From: Azotobacter salinestris
Lineage (GTDB): Bacteria; Pseudomonadota; Gammaproteobacteria; Pseudomonadales; Pseudomonadaceae
DNA length: 64,000 bases
NCBI RefSeq assembly: GCF_009363155.1
Contig: NZ_CP045302.1
Location: 4,261,001 to 4,325,000, forward strand
Reading direction: 5' to 3'
Shown: in pieces, positions 27,409 to 34,945 of the stretch
How the letters are laid out: each line of letters begins with the position of its first letter
Numbering within the stretch: the stretch's first letter is position 1
Position numbers and translations under genes: made by a program
The notes under the pieces: generated by a model
The model's database searches: none
The model's input: only the letters and a program-made list of their open reading frames with translations
What the model was told of the DNA's origin: nothing

Positions 27409-28698
27409 TCAGGTACAGGTTTCCTCCTGGGTGGTGTTCGACTCCGCGGCGGCGGAGTCGGCAGTGGCATCGGCCGCGCTTTCCGGGGCTTCGGGCATCA
27501 GTTCGAGCACGGTATGGCTGGTGCGCAGCATGGGGGTGAACCGGGCGTGCGGCTCGCTGAGCAGATCGCTCACCCGGCGCAGGCGATGGAGGGTGTAGAG
27601 CGCCAGCAGGCCGAGCACCGCCGCACAGTAGAGCGGCAGCCCGCGCGGGCCGAGCAGGTGCATGGCCAGCCCGGCGAGCAGCGGGCCGCAGGCCGAGCCC
27701 AGGCCGTTGACCAGCAGGAGGCCGCTGGACCCGGAAAGGATCTCGTCGGGGTGCAGTTGGTCGACCATCCGCGCCACGGCGATGGAATAGATGGAGAAGG
27801 CCAGTCCGCCCCAGAAGAAGAAGGCGCCGAGCATCAGCTTGCCGGTGGGCAGCAGGCTGATCGCCAGCGCCACGAGCGCGGCCAGCACCACCACGCCGAG
27901 CATCACCTTCGAGCGGTCGTGGCTATCCGAATAGCGCCCGATGGGCCACTGCAGCACGGCGCCGCCGAGGATGGTCACACCCATCAGCAGGCCCACCCCG
28001 GCGGCGTCGAAGCCACTCTGGCTGGCGTACACCGGCGCCAGCCCCCAGAAGGCGCCGAGGGCGAGGCCGGACAGCCCCGAGGCGGTCACCGACAGCGGGG
28101 CGATGCGCGCCAGCTGGCGCAATTGGGTGTGCGGGGTGTCGGGCAGGGTCGGCTGGGCCTGGCGGGTCAGGGTGACGGGCAGCAGCGCGGCGCAGATGAG
28201 GATGCCGGCGAGGGCGAAGAGCAGGAATTCCAGCGGGCTGGCGAGGTTCAGCAATTGCTGGGCGAGGGCCAGGGCGCCGAGGTTGACCGCCATGTAGACG
28301 GCGAACACCCGGCCGCGGCTGTCGCCGCTGATCCGGGCGTTGAGCCAGCTCTCGATGACCATGTACAGGGTGACCAGGACAATGCCGTAGGCCACCCGCA
28401 GCGCCATCCACACCCAGGGGTTGACCAGGATCAGATGGAGCAGCGCGACGATGGCGCCCGAGGCGGCACAACAGGCAAAGGCACGGATATGCCCGATGCG
28501 GCGGATCAGCGGTACCGTCAGCCAGGTGCCGAGCAGGTAGCCGACGAAATAGCCGGACATCAGCAGGCCGAGCAGACCGGTGGAGTAGCCTTCGGCAACG
28601 CCACGCAGGGTCAGCAGGGTGTTGAGCAGTCCGTTGCCGAGCAGGAGCAGTGCGACCCCGCCGAGCAGCGAACCGATGGGAGCAATCTGGGACAACAT
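27409..28698 (-). CDS. MFS transporter (YcaD-like)
   Basis: 429 residues with about 12 transmembrane helices. Examples are LLGGVALLLLGNGLLNTLL, YFVGYLLGTWLTVPLIRRIGH (the MFS loop 2–3 motif region) and GVVVLAALVALAISLLP. The pattern STGLLGLLMSGYFVGYLLG followed by GIVLVTLYMVIESWLNAR matches the YcaD/MFS group. The acidic, Ser/Ala-rich C-terminal tail is unusual but likely cytoplasmic. Substrate unknown. It is followed 88 bases later by ggpPS on the same strand, so the two may be co-transcribed. Confidence 0.85.
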   Translation of the reverse strand: MLSQIAPIGSLLGGVALLLLGNGLLNTLLTLRGVAEGYSTGLLGLLMSGYFVGYLLGTWLTVPLIRRIGHIRAFACCAASGAIVALLHLILVNPWVWMALRVAYGIVLVTLYMVIESWLNARISGDSRGRVFAVYMAVNLGALALAQQLLNLASPLEFLLFALAGILICAALLPVTLTRQAQPTLPDTPHTQLRQLARIAPLSVTASGLSGLALGAFWGLAPVYASQSGFDAAGVGLLMGVTILGGAVLQWPIGRYSDSHDRSKVMLGVVVLAALVALAISLLPTGKLMLGAFFFWGGLAFSIYSIAVARMVDQLHPDEILSGSSGLLLVNGLGSACGPLLAGLAMHLLGPRGLPLYCAAVLGLLALYTLHRLRRVSDLLSEPHARFTPMLRTSHTVLELMPEAPESAADATADSAAAESNTTQEETCT

Positions 28699-28840
28699 GC
28701 GTCCCACCCTAGGGAAGTTGCCGACGAATGGCAACCCAAAAGCTCCCTGGGTGGATCGAATGTTGCTTTCAAGTTGTTGTTTTAAAAGGGGATATATTTA
28801 CCGACGAGCGGTCTTGGCTGTTTCGCGCTGGCGCCGGGGG

Positions 28841-29197
28841 TCAGCCGCGGCCTTCCGGGCTCTTCGCCAGCTCGTCGGTGCGTGCCGCCATGATGAAGTC
28901 GTTGCGGTGCAGGCCGCGGATCTTGTGGCTCCACCAGGTCACGGTGACCCTGCCCCATTCGGTGAGCAGCGCCGGATGGTGCCCTTCGGCTTCGGCGAGC
29001 GCGCCGACCGCGTTGGTGAAGGCCAGGGCCTGGGCGAAGTTGCGAAACAGGAAGACCTTTTCCAGCTGCAGGATGCCGTCACGGTTTTCCACGTTCCAGT
29101 CGGGGATCTGCCGGATCAGTTCGGCGAGCTCTTCTTCCGAGACTTTCGGCGCATCGGCGCGACAGGCTTCGCAGTGGGCTTGGGAGAGGGCGGTCAT
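28841..29197 (-). CDS. phhB: Pterin-4a-carbinolamine dehydratase
   Basis: 118 residues. Family motif [21 protein letters not shown] contains the catalytic histidine pair, followed by [11 protein letters not shown]. The enzyme regenerates the tetrahydrobiopterin-type cofactor of phenylalanine hydroxylase. It lies downstream of phhA on the same strand with a 91-base gap holding a strong hairpin. GGAG precedes the ATG at 29197. Confidence 0.94.
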   Translation of the reverse strand: MTALSQAHCEACRADAPKVSEEELAELIRQIPDWNVENRDGILQLEKVFLFRNFAQALAFTNAVGALAEAEGHHPALLTEWGRVTVTWWSHKIRGLHRNDFIMAARTDELAKSPEGRG

Positions 29198-29233
29198 GGG
29201 TGGGCTCCGGTGCAAGGTCGAGGTTGGGTTCGA

Positions 29234-29265
29234 GGGTGGAAAACCGCTGCGCGGGTTTTCCACCC
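29234..29265. repeat. Strong hairpin between phhA and phhB
   Basis: GGGTGGAAAACC (29234–29245) and GGTTTTCCACCC (29254–29265) form a perfect 12-bp stem extended by CGC. It is a palindrome of the GGTGGAAA type that recurs in this window near hpd (14737). It lies inside the phhA–phhB transcript and could attenuate phhB or protect the upstream RNA end. Confidence 0.6.
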
Positions 29266-29288
29266 TACGTCTGGTCTGCTGTCGGCGT

Positions 29289-30074
29289 TCAGGCCGCCTT
29301 CGGCGGAAACTTCGGCGGGTGCAGACCGAGGCGCATGGCCTCGTGCACCAGCGCCATGATGTCCTCGCGGGCCAGCTCGAACAGCCGGCGCAAATCCGGC
29401 AGCACGAAGTAGAGCGGCTGCAGGATGTCGATGCGGTACGGCGTGCGCATTGCTTCGAGCGGATCGAAAGGCAAGTGTTCCGGTGCCGCGGACAGGCAGT
29501 AGAGGGTTTCCTTGGGCGAAGAAAGGATGCCGCCGCCGTAGATGCGCCGGCCCGCCGGGGTGTCGACCAGGCCGAACTCCACGGTCATCCAGTATAGCCG
29601 TGCCAGGTAGACGCGCTCCTCCCTGCTGGCCGCCAGGCCCAGCCGGCCGTAGGTGTGGGTGAAGGCGGCGAACCAGGGGTTGGTCAGCATCGGGCAGTGG
29701 CCGAACAGCTCGTGGAAGATGTCCGGCTCCTGCAGGTAGTCCAGTTCCTCCGGCCGGCGGATGAAGGTGGCCACCGGAAACTGCCGGTCGGCGAGCAGTT
29801 CGAAGAAGGTCTGGAAGGGGATCAGCGCCGGCACCCGCGCTACCCGCCAGCCGGTGGCGGACTCGAGCACGCGGTTGATCTCGTCGAGTTGCGGAATGCG
29901 CTCCCGCGGCAGGCCGAGCCGCTGGATGCCGTCCAGGTACTCCGCGCAGGCGCGTCCTTCGAGGAGCGCCAGCTGGCGTTCGATCAGCGTCTGCCAGACG
30001 GCATGCTCGGCCTCGCTGTAGTGGATGAAGCCCCGCTCGTCCGGTTGCCGGGCCACATAGGGCGTCGCGGTCAT
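29289..30074 (-). CDS. phhA: Phenylalanine 4-monooxygenase
   Basis: 261 residues, normal length for the bacterial monomeric enzyme that hydroxylates phenylalanine to tyrosine using a pterin cofactor. Iron ligands are His121 and His126 (FHELFGHCP) and Glu166 (WMTVEFGL). The pterin site segment [10 protein letters not shown] is conserved. AGGAGG lies at ideal distance before the ATG at 30074. It is transcribed divergently from the PhhR-like regulator, as in P. aeruginosa, and upstream of phhB. The aminotransferase gene phhC is not next to it here. Confidence 0.96.
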   Translation of the reverse strand: MTATPYVARQPDERGFIHYSEAEHAVWQTLIERQLALLEGRACAEYLDGIQRLGLPRERIPQLDEINRVLESATGWRVARVPALIPFQTFFELLADRQFPVATFIRRPEELDYLQEPDIFHELFGHCPMLTNPWFAAFTHTYGRLGLAASREERVYLARLYWMTVEFGLVDTPAGRRIYGGGILSSPKETLYCLSAAPEHLPFDPLEAMRTPYRIDILQPLYFVLPDLRRLFELAREDIMALVHEAMRLGLHPPKFPPKAA

Positions 30075-30241
30075 TTCGGTGCCTCCTGCGCTGCTGCGCA
30101 CGGTTTCCCTTTATCAGGCATAGCGCGAATGAGGCGGCTCTGCACGGGATGTGCAGCCTGCCCCGCACGGAGCGTGCCGGTCGTTCGGCCTGAAAGGGTT
30201 GTCCGCCTGTCGAAGCCGCGCTTGACGGCGGCCTTGTTTGG

Positions 30242-30258
30242 TGTGGCAATTTGCCACA
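30242..30258. promoter_or_regulatory. Perfect palindrome between phhA and phhR, candidate operator
   Basis: TGTGGCAA-T-TTGCCACA is a perfect 8-bp inverted repeat with one central base in the 252-base divergent promoter region. The outer TGT/ACA arms recall the TyrR box (TGTAAA-N6-TTTACA), but the inner bases differ. It is the most likely operator here for the PhhR-like protein or another dimeric regulator. Confidence 0.5.
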
Positions 30259-30326
30259 TATTGCTGACGGGAAGCGTGCTCGTCTGTCGCTCGCCGATCC
30301 AGCCCTTCAACAGTCGGGGGTCCGCC

Positions 30327-31148
30327 ATGCGCATCGAGATTCTCTGCCAAAACCGGATCGGCCTGCTGCGCGACATTCTCGACCTGCTGCTCGAGTACGG
30401 GGTCGAGGTCGCCCGCAGCGAGGTCGGCGGCGAGCAGGGCAATACCATCTACCTGGCCTGCCCGACCCTGGTCGATCGGCAGCTGCAGGCGCTGACCCCG
30501 AGGCTGGAGGGGGTTTCCGGGGTGCTCGGCGTCTCGCGGGTCGAGCTGACGCCCGGCGAGCGTCGCCATCGGGAGTTCGCTGCGCTGCTCGGTGTGCTGG
30601 ACTTCCCGCTGCTTTCGGTGGACGGCCGTGGCGTCATCGTCGCCGCCAACCAGGCCGCCGCCCGGCTGTTCGACGTGTCCGCCGACACGTTGCCGGGCCG
30701 GCCGCTGGCCCATTACCTGGATGGCATCGACCTGGCGTCGCTGCTCGGCACGGAGCCGGTGCGGCTCGATGGGCTGCGGGTGGGGAACGAGTGGTTCCGC
30801 GTCGACAGCATGCCGCTGCAGCCCGTCCGGGACGGCGACGGGGCGCAGGCCGGCGTGGTGCTCAGTCTGCGCCGGGAGGAGCCTGCCGCCGAGCGCGTCG
30901 GCCGGAGGCACCGGCTTGCGCCGGGGCATGCCGAAGGGCGTAGGCATGGCGGCAAGCAGGGGGCGTCCGCGCTCGGCGATCTTTCCCTCGAGGGCAGCCT
31001 CGGCGAGATCGTCGGCCGCTTCGAAAAGGCCGTACTGCAGCGGCTGCTCGGCGAATACCCGAGCAGTCGCCTGCTGGCCCGCCGCCTCGGCGTGTCGCAC
31101 ACCACCATCGCCAACAGGCTGCGCCTGCATGGACTGGTCAGGAAGTAG
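30327..31148 (+). CDS. phhR: PhhR/TyrR-like regulator lacking the AAA+ domain
   Basis: 273 residues, against about 520 for PhhR. An N-terminal ACT domain (MRIEILCQNRIGLLRDILDLLLEYGVEVAR, residues 1–70) is followed by a PAS domain (LDFPLLSVDGRGVIVAANQAAARLF, about 78–185), a ~50-residue basic linker and the C-terminal TyrR-type helix-turn-helix (YPSSRLLARRLGVSHTTIANRL). No Walker A, GAFTGA or Walker B segment exists anywhere in the frame, so the sigma-54/ATPase domain is missing cleanly and in frame. It keeps the standard position divergent from phhA, so it probably regulates phhAB. It should act as an aromatic-amino-acid-sensing repressor or class I-type activator, not a sigma-54 activator. 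The gene symbol is by synteny. Confidence 0.8.
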   Translation: MRIEILCQNRIGLLRDILDLLLEYGVEVARSEVGGEQGNTIYLACPTLVDRQLQALTPRLEGVSGVLGVSRVELTPGERRHREFAALLGVLDFPLLSVDGRGVIVAANQAAARLFDVSADTLPGRPLAHYLDGIDLASLLGTEPVRLDGLRVGNEWFRVDSMPLQPVRDGDGAQAGVVLSLRREEPAAERVGRRHRLAPGHAEGRRHGGKQGASALGDLSLEGSLGEIVGRFEKAVLQRLLGEYPSSRLLARRLGVSHTTIANRLRLHGLVRK

Positions 31149-31434
31149 CGCGGGGAGGCAACACGCGGATCGGCTGCCGCCCGGAAGTCCTTCGGCCGCG
31201 AGCCGTGCGGTCTTTACTTCTGAGTACGCTACCGAGGTGAGCGCGCTATCGCCATGCCCGGCGTGCAACCCAGCGGCTCCGCAGGGAGTCATAAAAGCTC
31301 CGCCTGCCTGCGCCTTCGCCACGGCTTCGAACAGCCCTGTCCCGAAGGCTGCAGCCACCGGGATGGCGACTGCCTTCGTCTGCGTACAGGGGAGTCGAGC
31401 GGTTTTCTTCGCCCAAACCAACAGGAGAGTGGAT

Positions 31435-31728
31435 ATGTCCAGTGTCGGTTATCACGAGCCCATCGAAGAGCTTTCCGCCGAAACCCGCGACATGCACCGG
31501 GCCATCGTTTCGCTGATGGAGGAACTCGAAGCCATCGACTGGTACAACCAGCGGGTCGATGCCTGCCGGGACCCGGAGCTCAGGGCCATCCTCGCGCACA
31601 ACCGCGACGAGGAGAAGGAGCACGCGGCCATGGTGCTGGAATGGATCCGCCGCAAGGATCCCAAGTTTTCCGGCGAGTTCAAGGAGTATCTCTTCAGCGA
31701 AGGGCCCATCAGCCATGGGGAGGATTGA
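31435..31728 (+). CDS. Encapsulated-ferritin-like (EncFtn) iron-binding protein
   Basis: 97 residues, two helices. It matches, from memory, the Rhodospirillum rubrum encapsulated ferritin almost throughout: RHRAIVSVMEELEAVDWYxQRVDA there, RAIVSLMEELEAIDWYNQ here, and AILAHNRDEEKEHAAM in both. Predicted ferroxidase ligands are Glu30, Glu60 and His63, with the entry-site residues Glu29, Glu32 and Trp36 also kept. The protein ends at FSEGPISHGED, without the C-terminal cargo-loading peptide (SLGIGSLKG type), and no encapsulin shell gene is nearby. It should form the annular decamer with ferroxidase activity in the cytosol. The ACAGGAGAG ribosome binding site is strong. Confidence 0.85.
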   Translation: MSSVGYHEPIEELSAETRDMHRAIVSLMEELEAIDWYNQRVDACRDPELRAILAHNRDEEKEHAAMVLEWIRRKDPKFSGEFKEYLFSEGPISHGED

Positions 31729-31822
31729 GCGAGCGGCCCGGGGGCCGGTGCGCGTTCGGCCGGAGTGCGGGGGAAACCGGGCGGGGCGCTGGCCGTGCCC
31801 TGCTTCCCGTCGCTGAAGGAAG

Positions 31823-31866
31823 CTCCGTCCTTTCGGCGCTGCCGAGCGCACGGCGAAAGGACGGAG
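31823..31866. repeat. Long hairpin downstream of the EncFtn gene
   Basis: CTCCGTCCTTTC (31823–31834) pairs perfectly with GAAAGGACGGAG (31855–31866), with further partial pairing inside the loop. It lies about 95 bases after the ferritin stop and could be an extragenic palindrome or a terminator without a T-run. Confidence 0.5.
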
Positions 31867-31944
31867 ATGCTGTCTGCAGTATTTCTTCGCCTGCATGACG
31901 AGCCGGGGCAGGGCTTGCAACCTGTCGGTTGGAGGCTCGCCTGC

Positions 31945-32241
31945 TCAGTAGTAGTTGTTCTTCCAGTTGTTCTCGGCCTGTGCCGCCGCCTCTTCCAGAT
32001 CCAGCAACCGCTGCTCGTAGGCCGCGCATTCGTTGGGAAGCTCTTCGGCGGTGTAGTCGAGGCGCATTTTCCGTACCTCTCTGTAGATCTCCGTGGCTAT
32101 CTGCGGATCGCTCTGGGTGAGCATATGCACGTTGGCAGCCAGTTCCCGGGCCTTGACGTCGATTTCATCCGGGGTGCAGGCGAAGCTGGGCAGGGAGGCC
32201 AGCAGGGCGCTGGCTGCGGTGAATCCGAGCAGGGCTTTCAT
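31945..32241 (-). CDS. Small secreted protein of unknown function
   Basis: 98 residues with a clear signal peptide (MKALLGFTAASALLASLPSFA) and a mature, mostly helical acidic region with two cysteines (ACTPDE, PNECAAYE) and a Tyr/Asn-rich end (NNWKNNYY). Resembles small uncharacterised periplasmic proteins of pseudomonads. GGAGGAAAG lies just before the start, which supports expression. I do not recognise a function. Confidence 0.7.
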   Translation of the reverse strand: MKALLGFTAASALLASLPSFACTPDEIDVKARELAANVHMLTQSDPQIATEIYREVRKMRLDYTAEELPNECAAYEQRLLDLEEAAAQAENNWKNNYY

Positions 32242-32470
32242 GGGCTTTCCTCCGTACGACGGGTTTTTCGGTGGATTGCAAAAGCCCCGGGAAAGTTCAG
32301 AAGTCGGTGCCGATCAGCGGCGAGACAGACTTCGTCGCTTCGCTCGAACTCGGCTGGAAAGGGCCTGTCACCTAATAGGAAGGACGCAAGTAAGAAGGCT
32401 GTTTTTCCGAAATTGCACCACCCCCACTCGGGATCCGGTGGCTTGCAGAGAAATCAAGGTGGATACGACC

Positions 32471-33211
32471 ATGCCCAGACCTACTGAACGCACTCCACGA
32501 TCCAATGGCCGAAAAGGTTTTCCGGCAGGCAATGTTTTCCAGGAGCCGCCGGAGGAAGCAGTCGATCAAGTGCCCGGTGAAGCCAGGCGGCAGGGCAGGA
32601 GCAAGGATCCGCTGGAAACCTACACCCAGACCGCTGCGGACGAACTGGAAAAGATAGCCGAGGGAGCCCGTGCGGCGGCTTGCGAGCTCGAGGACCAGGA
32701 CGAGCAGAGGCTGTCCAATTATGTGCTGAACGCTGCTGATCGCCTGTTCAAGTTCGCCGATCAACTGCGCGGCAAGAGTGCCGAGCAGCTGTTTCATGAC
32801 GCCGATCGCCTGGCCAGGGACAACCCCGGGCTGTTTCTTGCCGGCAGCATTGCCCTCGGTTTCGGCCTGACCCGTTTCGCCCGTGCCTCCGGGCGGCGTT
32901 CCCTGCAGTCCTCCCGGCAGACGGAGCCCGAGCTGACCCAGCCCGCTCCCGGTTATGCCATCGACCAGGAGGGTGCCGGCCTGGGGCCGACCACCGCGCC
33001 GAGCAGCCCGGACCTCACCGGAACCACGGTCACCGCCACGCCGGACGGCACCCTCAGCACCAGCAAGCCCATCGGCAGCGCGATGCCGCCCGGCAATCTC
33101 GGCCAGAGCAGTCTGGGGATGAGCGGCACCATCCAGGGCGGCGCCCGTGAGAGCACCACGGAGCCGGCCCGCCAAAGCGAAAAAGGCCCGAACGGAGGAA
33201 TGAAGCGATGA
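32471..33211 (+). CDS. Membrane-associated stress protein, first gene of a three-gene operon
   Basis: 246 residues. A helical region (DPLETYTQTAADELEKIAEGARAAACELE) and a hydrophobic segment (PGLFLAGSIALGFGLTRFA, about residues 130–150) are followed by a long Thr/Pro/Ser-rich tail with TPDGTLSTSKPIGSAM. This matches, by general pattern, nutrient-deprivation-induced proteins found with YqjE/DUF3618 genes. Its stop overlaps the next gene by 4 bases (ATGA). Molecular function unknown. Confidence 0.7.
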   Translation: MPRPTERTPRSNGRKGFPAGNVFQEPPEEAVDQVPGEARRQGRSKDPLETYTQTAADELEKIAEGARAAACELEDQDEQRLSNYVLNAADRLFKFADQLRGKSAEQLFHDADRLARDNPGLFLAGSIALGFGLTRFARASGRRSLQSSRQTEPELTQPAPGYAIDQEGAGLGPTTAPSSPDLTGTTVTATPDGTLSTSKPIGSAMPPGNLGQSSLGMSGTIQGGARESTTEPARQSEKGPNGGMKR

Positions 33212-33786
33212 GCGAATCGACAGGCAATCGGAATTATCCGCCGAACCAGAGCCACTCCGACACGACCCGGCCAGATGCGGCCCGGCCCGATCCGCTCCGG
33301 GCCGATGCGGCGCAAACCTCGACGGTACGGCCCGAAACGGTGCGGGCGGAGACCGGACGGCCCAGCGCGACCATCCACCCGCATACCGCCCGTACCGGAG
33401 CCGAGGAGGGCGGCTCCAGCATCGTCGGATTGCTCGGCCAACTGGCTCGGGAACTGCCCTCGCTGGTCACCAAGGAGCTGGCCCTGGCCAAGGTCGAGAT
33501 CAGTGAGTCGATCAATGCCACCAAGACCGGGGTCATGTCCCTGGCCGGCGGCGGTGCGGTGCTGCTGGCCGGTCTCATCATTCTTCTGCAGGCGGCGGTC
33601 TACGCCCTGAGTCAGGTGATGGATGCCTGGCTGGCGGCGTTGATCGTCGGTGTGATCGTGGTTGCGATCGGCTATGTCATGGTCCAGGGCGGCAAGAAGA
33701 AATTCGTCCCGTCCGCATTCAAGCCGTCGCGCACGCTGCATTCCCTGCAGAAAGACAAAGACGCCATCCGGGAGACTGCCCCATGA
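33208..33786 (+). CDS. Phage-holin-family (YqjE/DUF1469) membrane protein
   Basis: 192 residues. The first ~65 are disordered, rich in Arg, Pro, Thr and Ala, with recurring RPDA/RPDP/RADA/RPET units. The domain itself follows: IVGLLGQLARELPSLVTKELALAKVEI and two transmembrane helices (GGGAVLLAGLIILLQAAVYAL and AALIVGVIVVAIGYVMV). The 'phage holin' name is a family label; the context is chromosomal, next to a DUF3618 protein. Overlaps both neighbours by 4 bases. Confidence 0.85.
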   Translation: MSESTGNRNYPPNQSHSDTTRPDAARPDPLRADAAQTSTVRPETVRAETGRPSATIHPHTARTGAEEGGSSIVGLLGQLARELPSLVTKELALAKVEISESINATKTGVMSLAGGGAVLLAGLIILLQAAVYALSQVMDAWLAALIVGVIVVAIGYVMVQGGKKKFVPSAFKPSRTLHSLQKDKDAIRETAP

Positions 33787-34589
33787 GTACACAGAGCAGA
33801 ATCGATCTCGAAGCGCAGAAGGATCCGGAAACCCTGGAACGGGAAATCGATCAGCAGCGCGCGGAAATCAGCAATATCGTCCATGCCCTGGAAAACAAGC
33901 TGTCCCCCGGGGAGTTGCTGGACAAGGCCCTGGGGTACACCAAGGGGCATAGCGGTGAGTTCATGTCCAACCTGACCAACACGGTGGCCGCCAATCCCTT
34001 GCCGACCGTGCTGACGTCGATCGGGCTGCTGTGGCTGATGACCAGCCAGAACCGTACCCCGGCCAGCCAGGCCTATGTCGGTGAGGCTTCGATAGCCTCG
34101 AGCGGGCCGTCCCTGACCGAGAAGGCCAGGCAGCGGGCTGCCGGCATCCGCGAGAAGGCCGAGCATCTGGGCGAGGGGGTGAGCGAAACCCTGGACTCGG
34201 CGCGGCAGCATGTGGGTGAGGGTCTGGGTTCGGCCAAGCAGCATCTGAGCGACTCCAGCCACCATGTTGCCGAATCCCTGCGCCACCGGGCCCATCAGGC
34301 GCGAGGCGGCTTCGACACCCTGATGCACGAGCAGCCGCTGGTGCTGGGGGCGCTCGGCATTGCGGTGGGGGCGTTGATCGCCGGCGTGCTGCCGACCACC
34401 CGGCAGGAGGACGAACTGCTCGGCGAGGCCAGCGACACCGTGACCGACAAGCTCAAGGTAAAGGCCGAGGAGGGGCGCGAGGCAGCCACCGAACTGGGCA
34501 TGGAGATGGCCGACCGGCTGCGCGAGAGAATCGCCACGCCGCAGCCGGCCACTGGCAGACACCAGCCAGGTCTGGGCGGGGCTGTCTAG
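33783..34589 (+). CDS. DUF3618-domain membrane protein
   Basis: 268 residues. The N-terminal DUF3618 signature DPETLEREIDQQRAEISNIVHALENKLSPGELLD is followed by one transmembrane stretch (NPLPTVLTSIGLLWLM). Long helical repeats come next (EKARQRAAGIREKAEHLGEGVSETL, DSARQHVGEGLGSAKQHLSD), LEA-like in composition, and then a second hydrophobic segment (PLVLGALGIAVGALIAGVLP). This is the ElaB/YqjD-like stress membrane protein type. It is the last gene of the operon. Confidence 0.85.
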   Translation: MSTQSRIDLEAQKDPETLEREIDQQRAEISNIVHALENKLSPGELLDKALGYTKGHSGEFMSNLTNTVAANPLPTVLTSIGLLWLMTSQNRTPASQAYVGEASIASSGPSLTEKARQRAAGIREKAEHLGEGVSETLDSARQHVGEGLGSAKQHLSDSSHHVAESLRHRAHQARGGFDTLMHEQPLVLGALGIAVGALIAGVLPTTRQEDELLGEASDTVTDKLKVKAEEGREAATELGMEMADRLRERIATPQPATGRHQPGLGGAV

Positions 34590-34673
34590 CAAGGGCATTT
34601 GCGCCGTGGCAGCGATCGCCTGTTAGACCTTGGTTCAATGCCGGGCCTGGCGAGCTGTCGGGTATAAGAGGGA

Positions 34674-34762
34674 TGTCCTGGATCAGGAGATTCGATCCAA
34701 GTGTTTTGTTTGCATTCCTAGTGGAATGATGGGCGGGCGACCTCGGGGTCGCCCTCTTTTTT
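34674..34762 (+). ncRNA. Candidate small RNA with GGA-loop hairpin
   Basis: A −10-like TATAAG (34663–34668) is followed by GGATGTCCT, then a hairpin GGATC-loop-GATCC whose loop carries AGGAG, then a second hairpin CATTCC-TAGT-GGAATG, and ends in a perfect terminator. The length is about 90 nt, and the region has no coding frame. GGA in a hairpin loop is the RsmA/CsrA-binding style, but only one or two such motifs are present. A −35 element is not clear. It could instead be the 3' untranslated region of the DUF3618 operon. Confidence 0.4.
34735..34762 (+). terminator. Rho-independent terminator
   Basis: Stem GGGCGACC (34735–34742), loop TCGG, stem GGTCGCCC (34747–34754), then TCTTTTTTG. This is the best intrinsic terminator in this part of the window. 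Confidence 0.9.
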
Positions 34763-34945
34763 GCCCCTCTTTCTGCCACACCATCCCGTCTTTTCTTCTT
34801 CCCGCGCGTTTTTCGTCCTTGCCATGTCGCTCATATGCCAGCTCCAGGCTTGCGATGTGCAGGGGGACGCGCTTTGATCGTCCGATGCGATTCCGGGTTC
34901 GGGCATCGTGCCATTTCCCATAACGAGAAGAAGCGAGAGACATCC

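Noticed and set aside
30230-30270. Sigma-54 promoter (−24/−12) near the phhA/phhR palindrome
   Set aside because: GG and GC pairs occur, but the spacing (6, 11 or 16 bases) does not fit the required 10, on either strand.
33208-33786. 'Phage holin' as evidence for a prophage
   Set aside because: The family name is historical. Neighbours are chromosomal stress membrane proteins and no other phage gene occurs.
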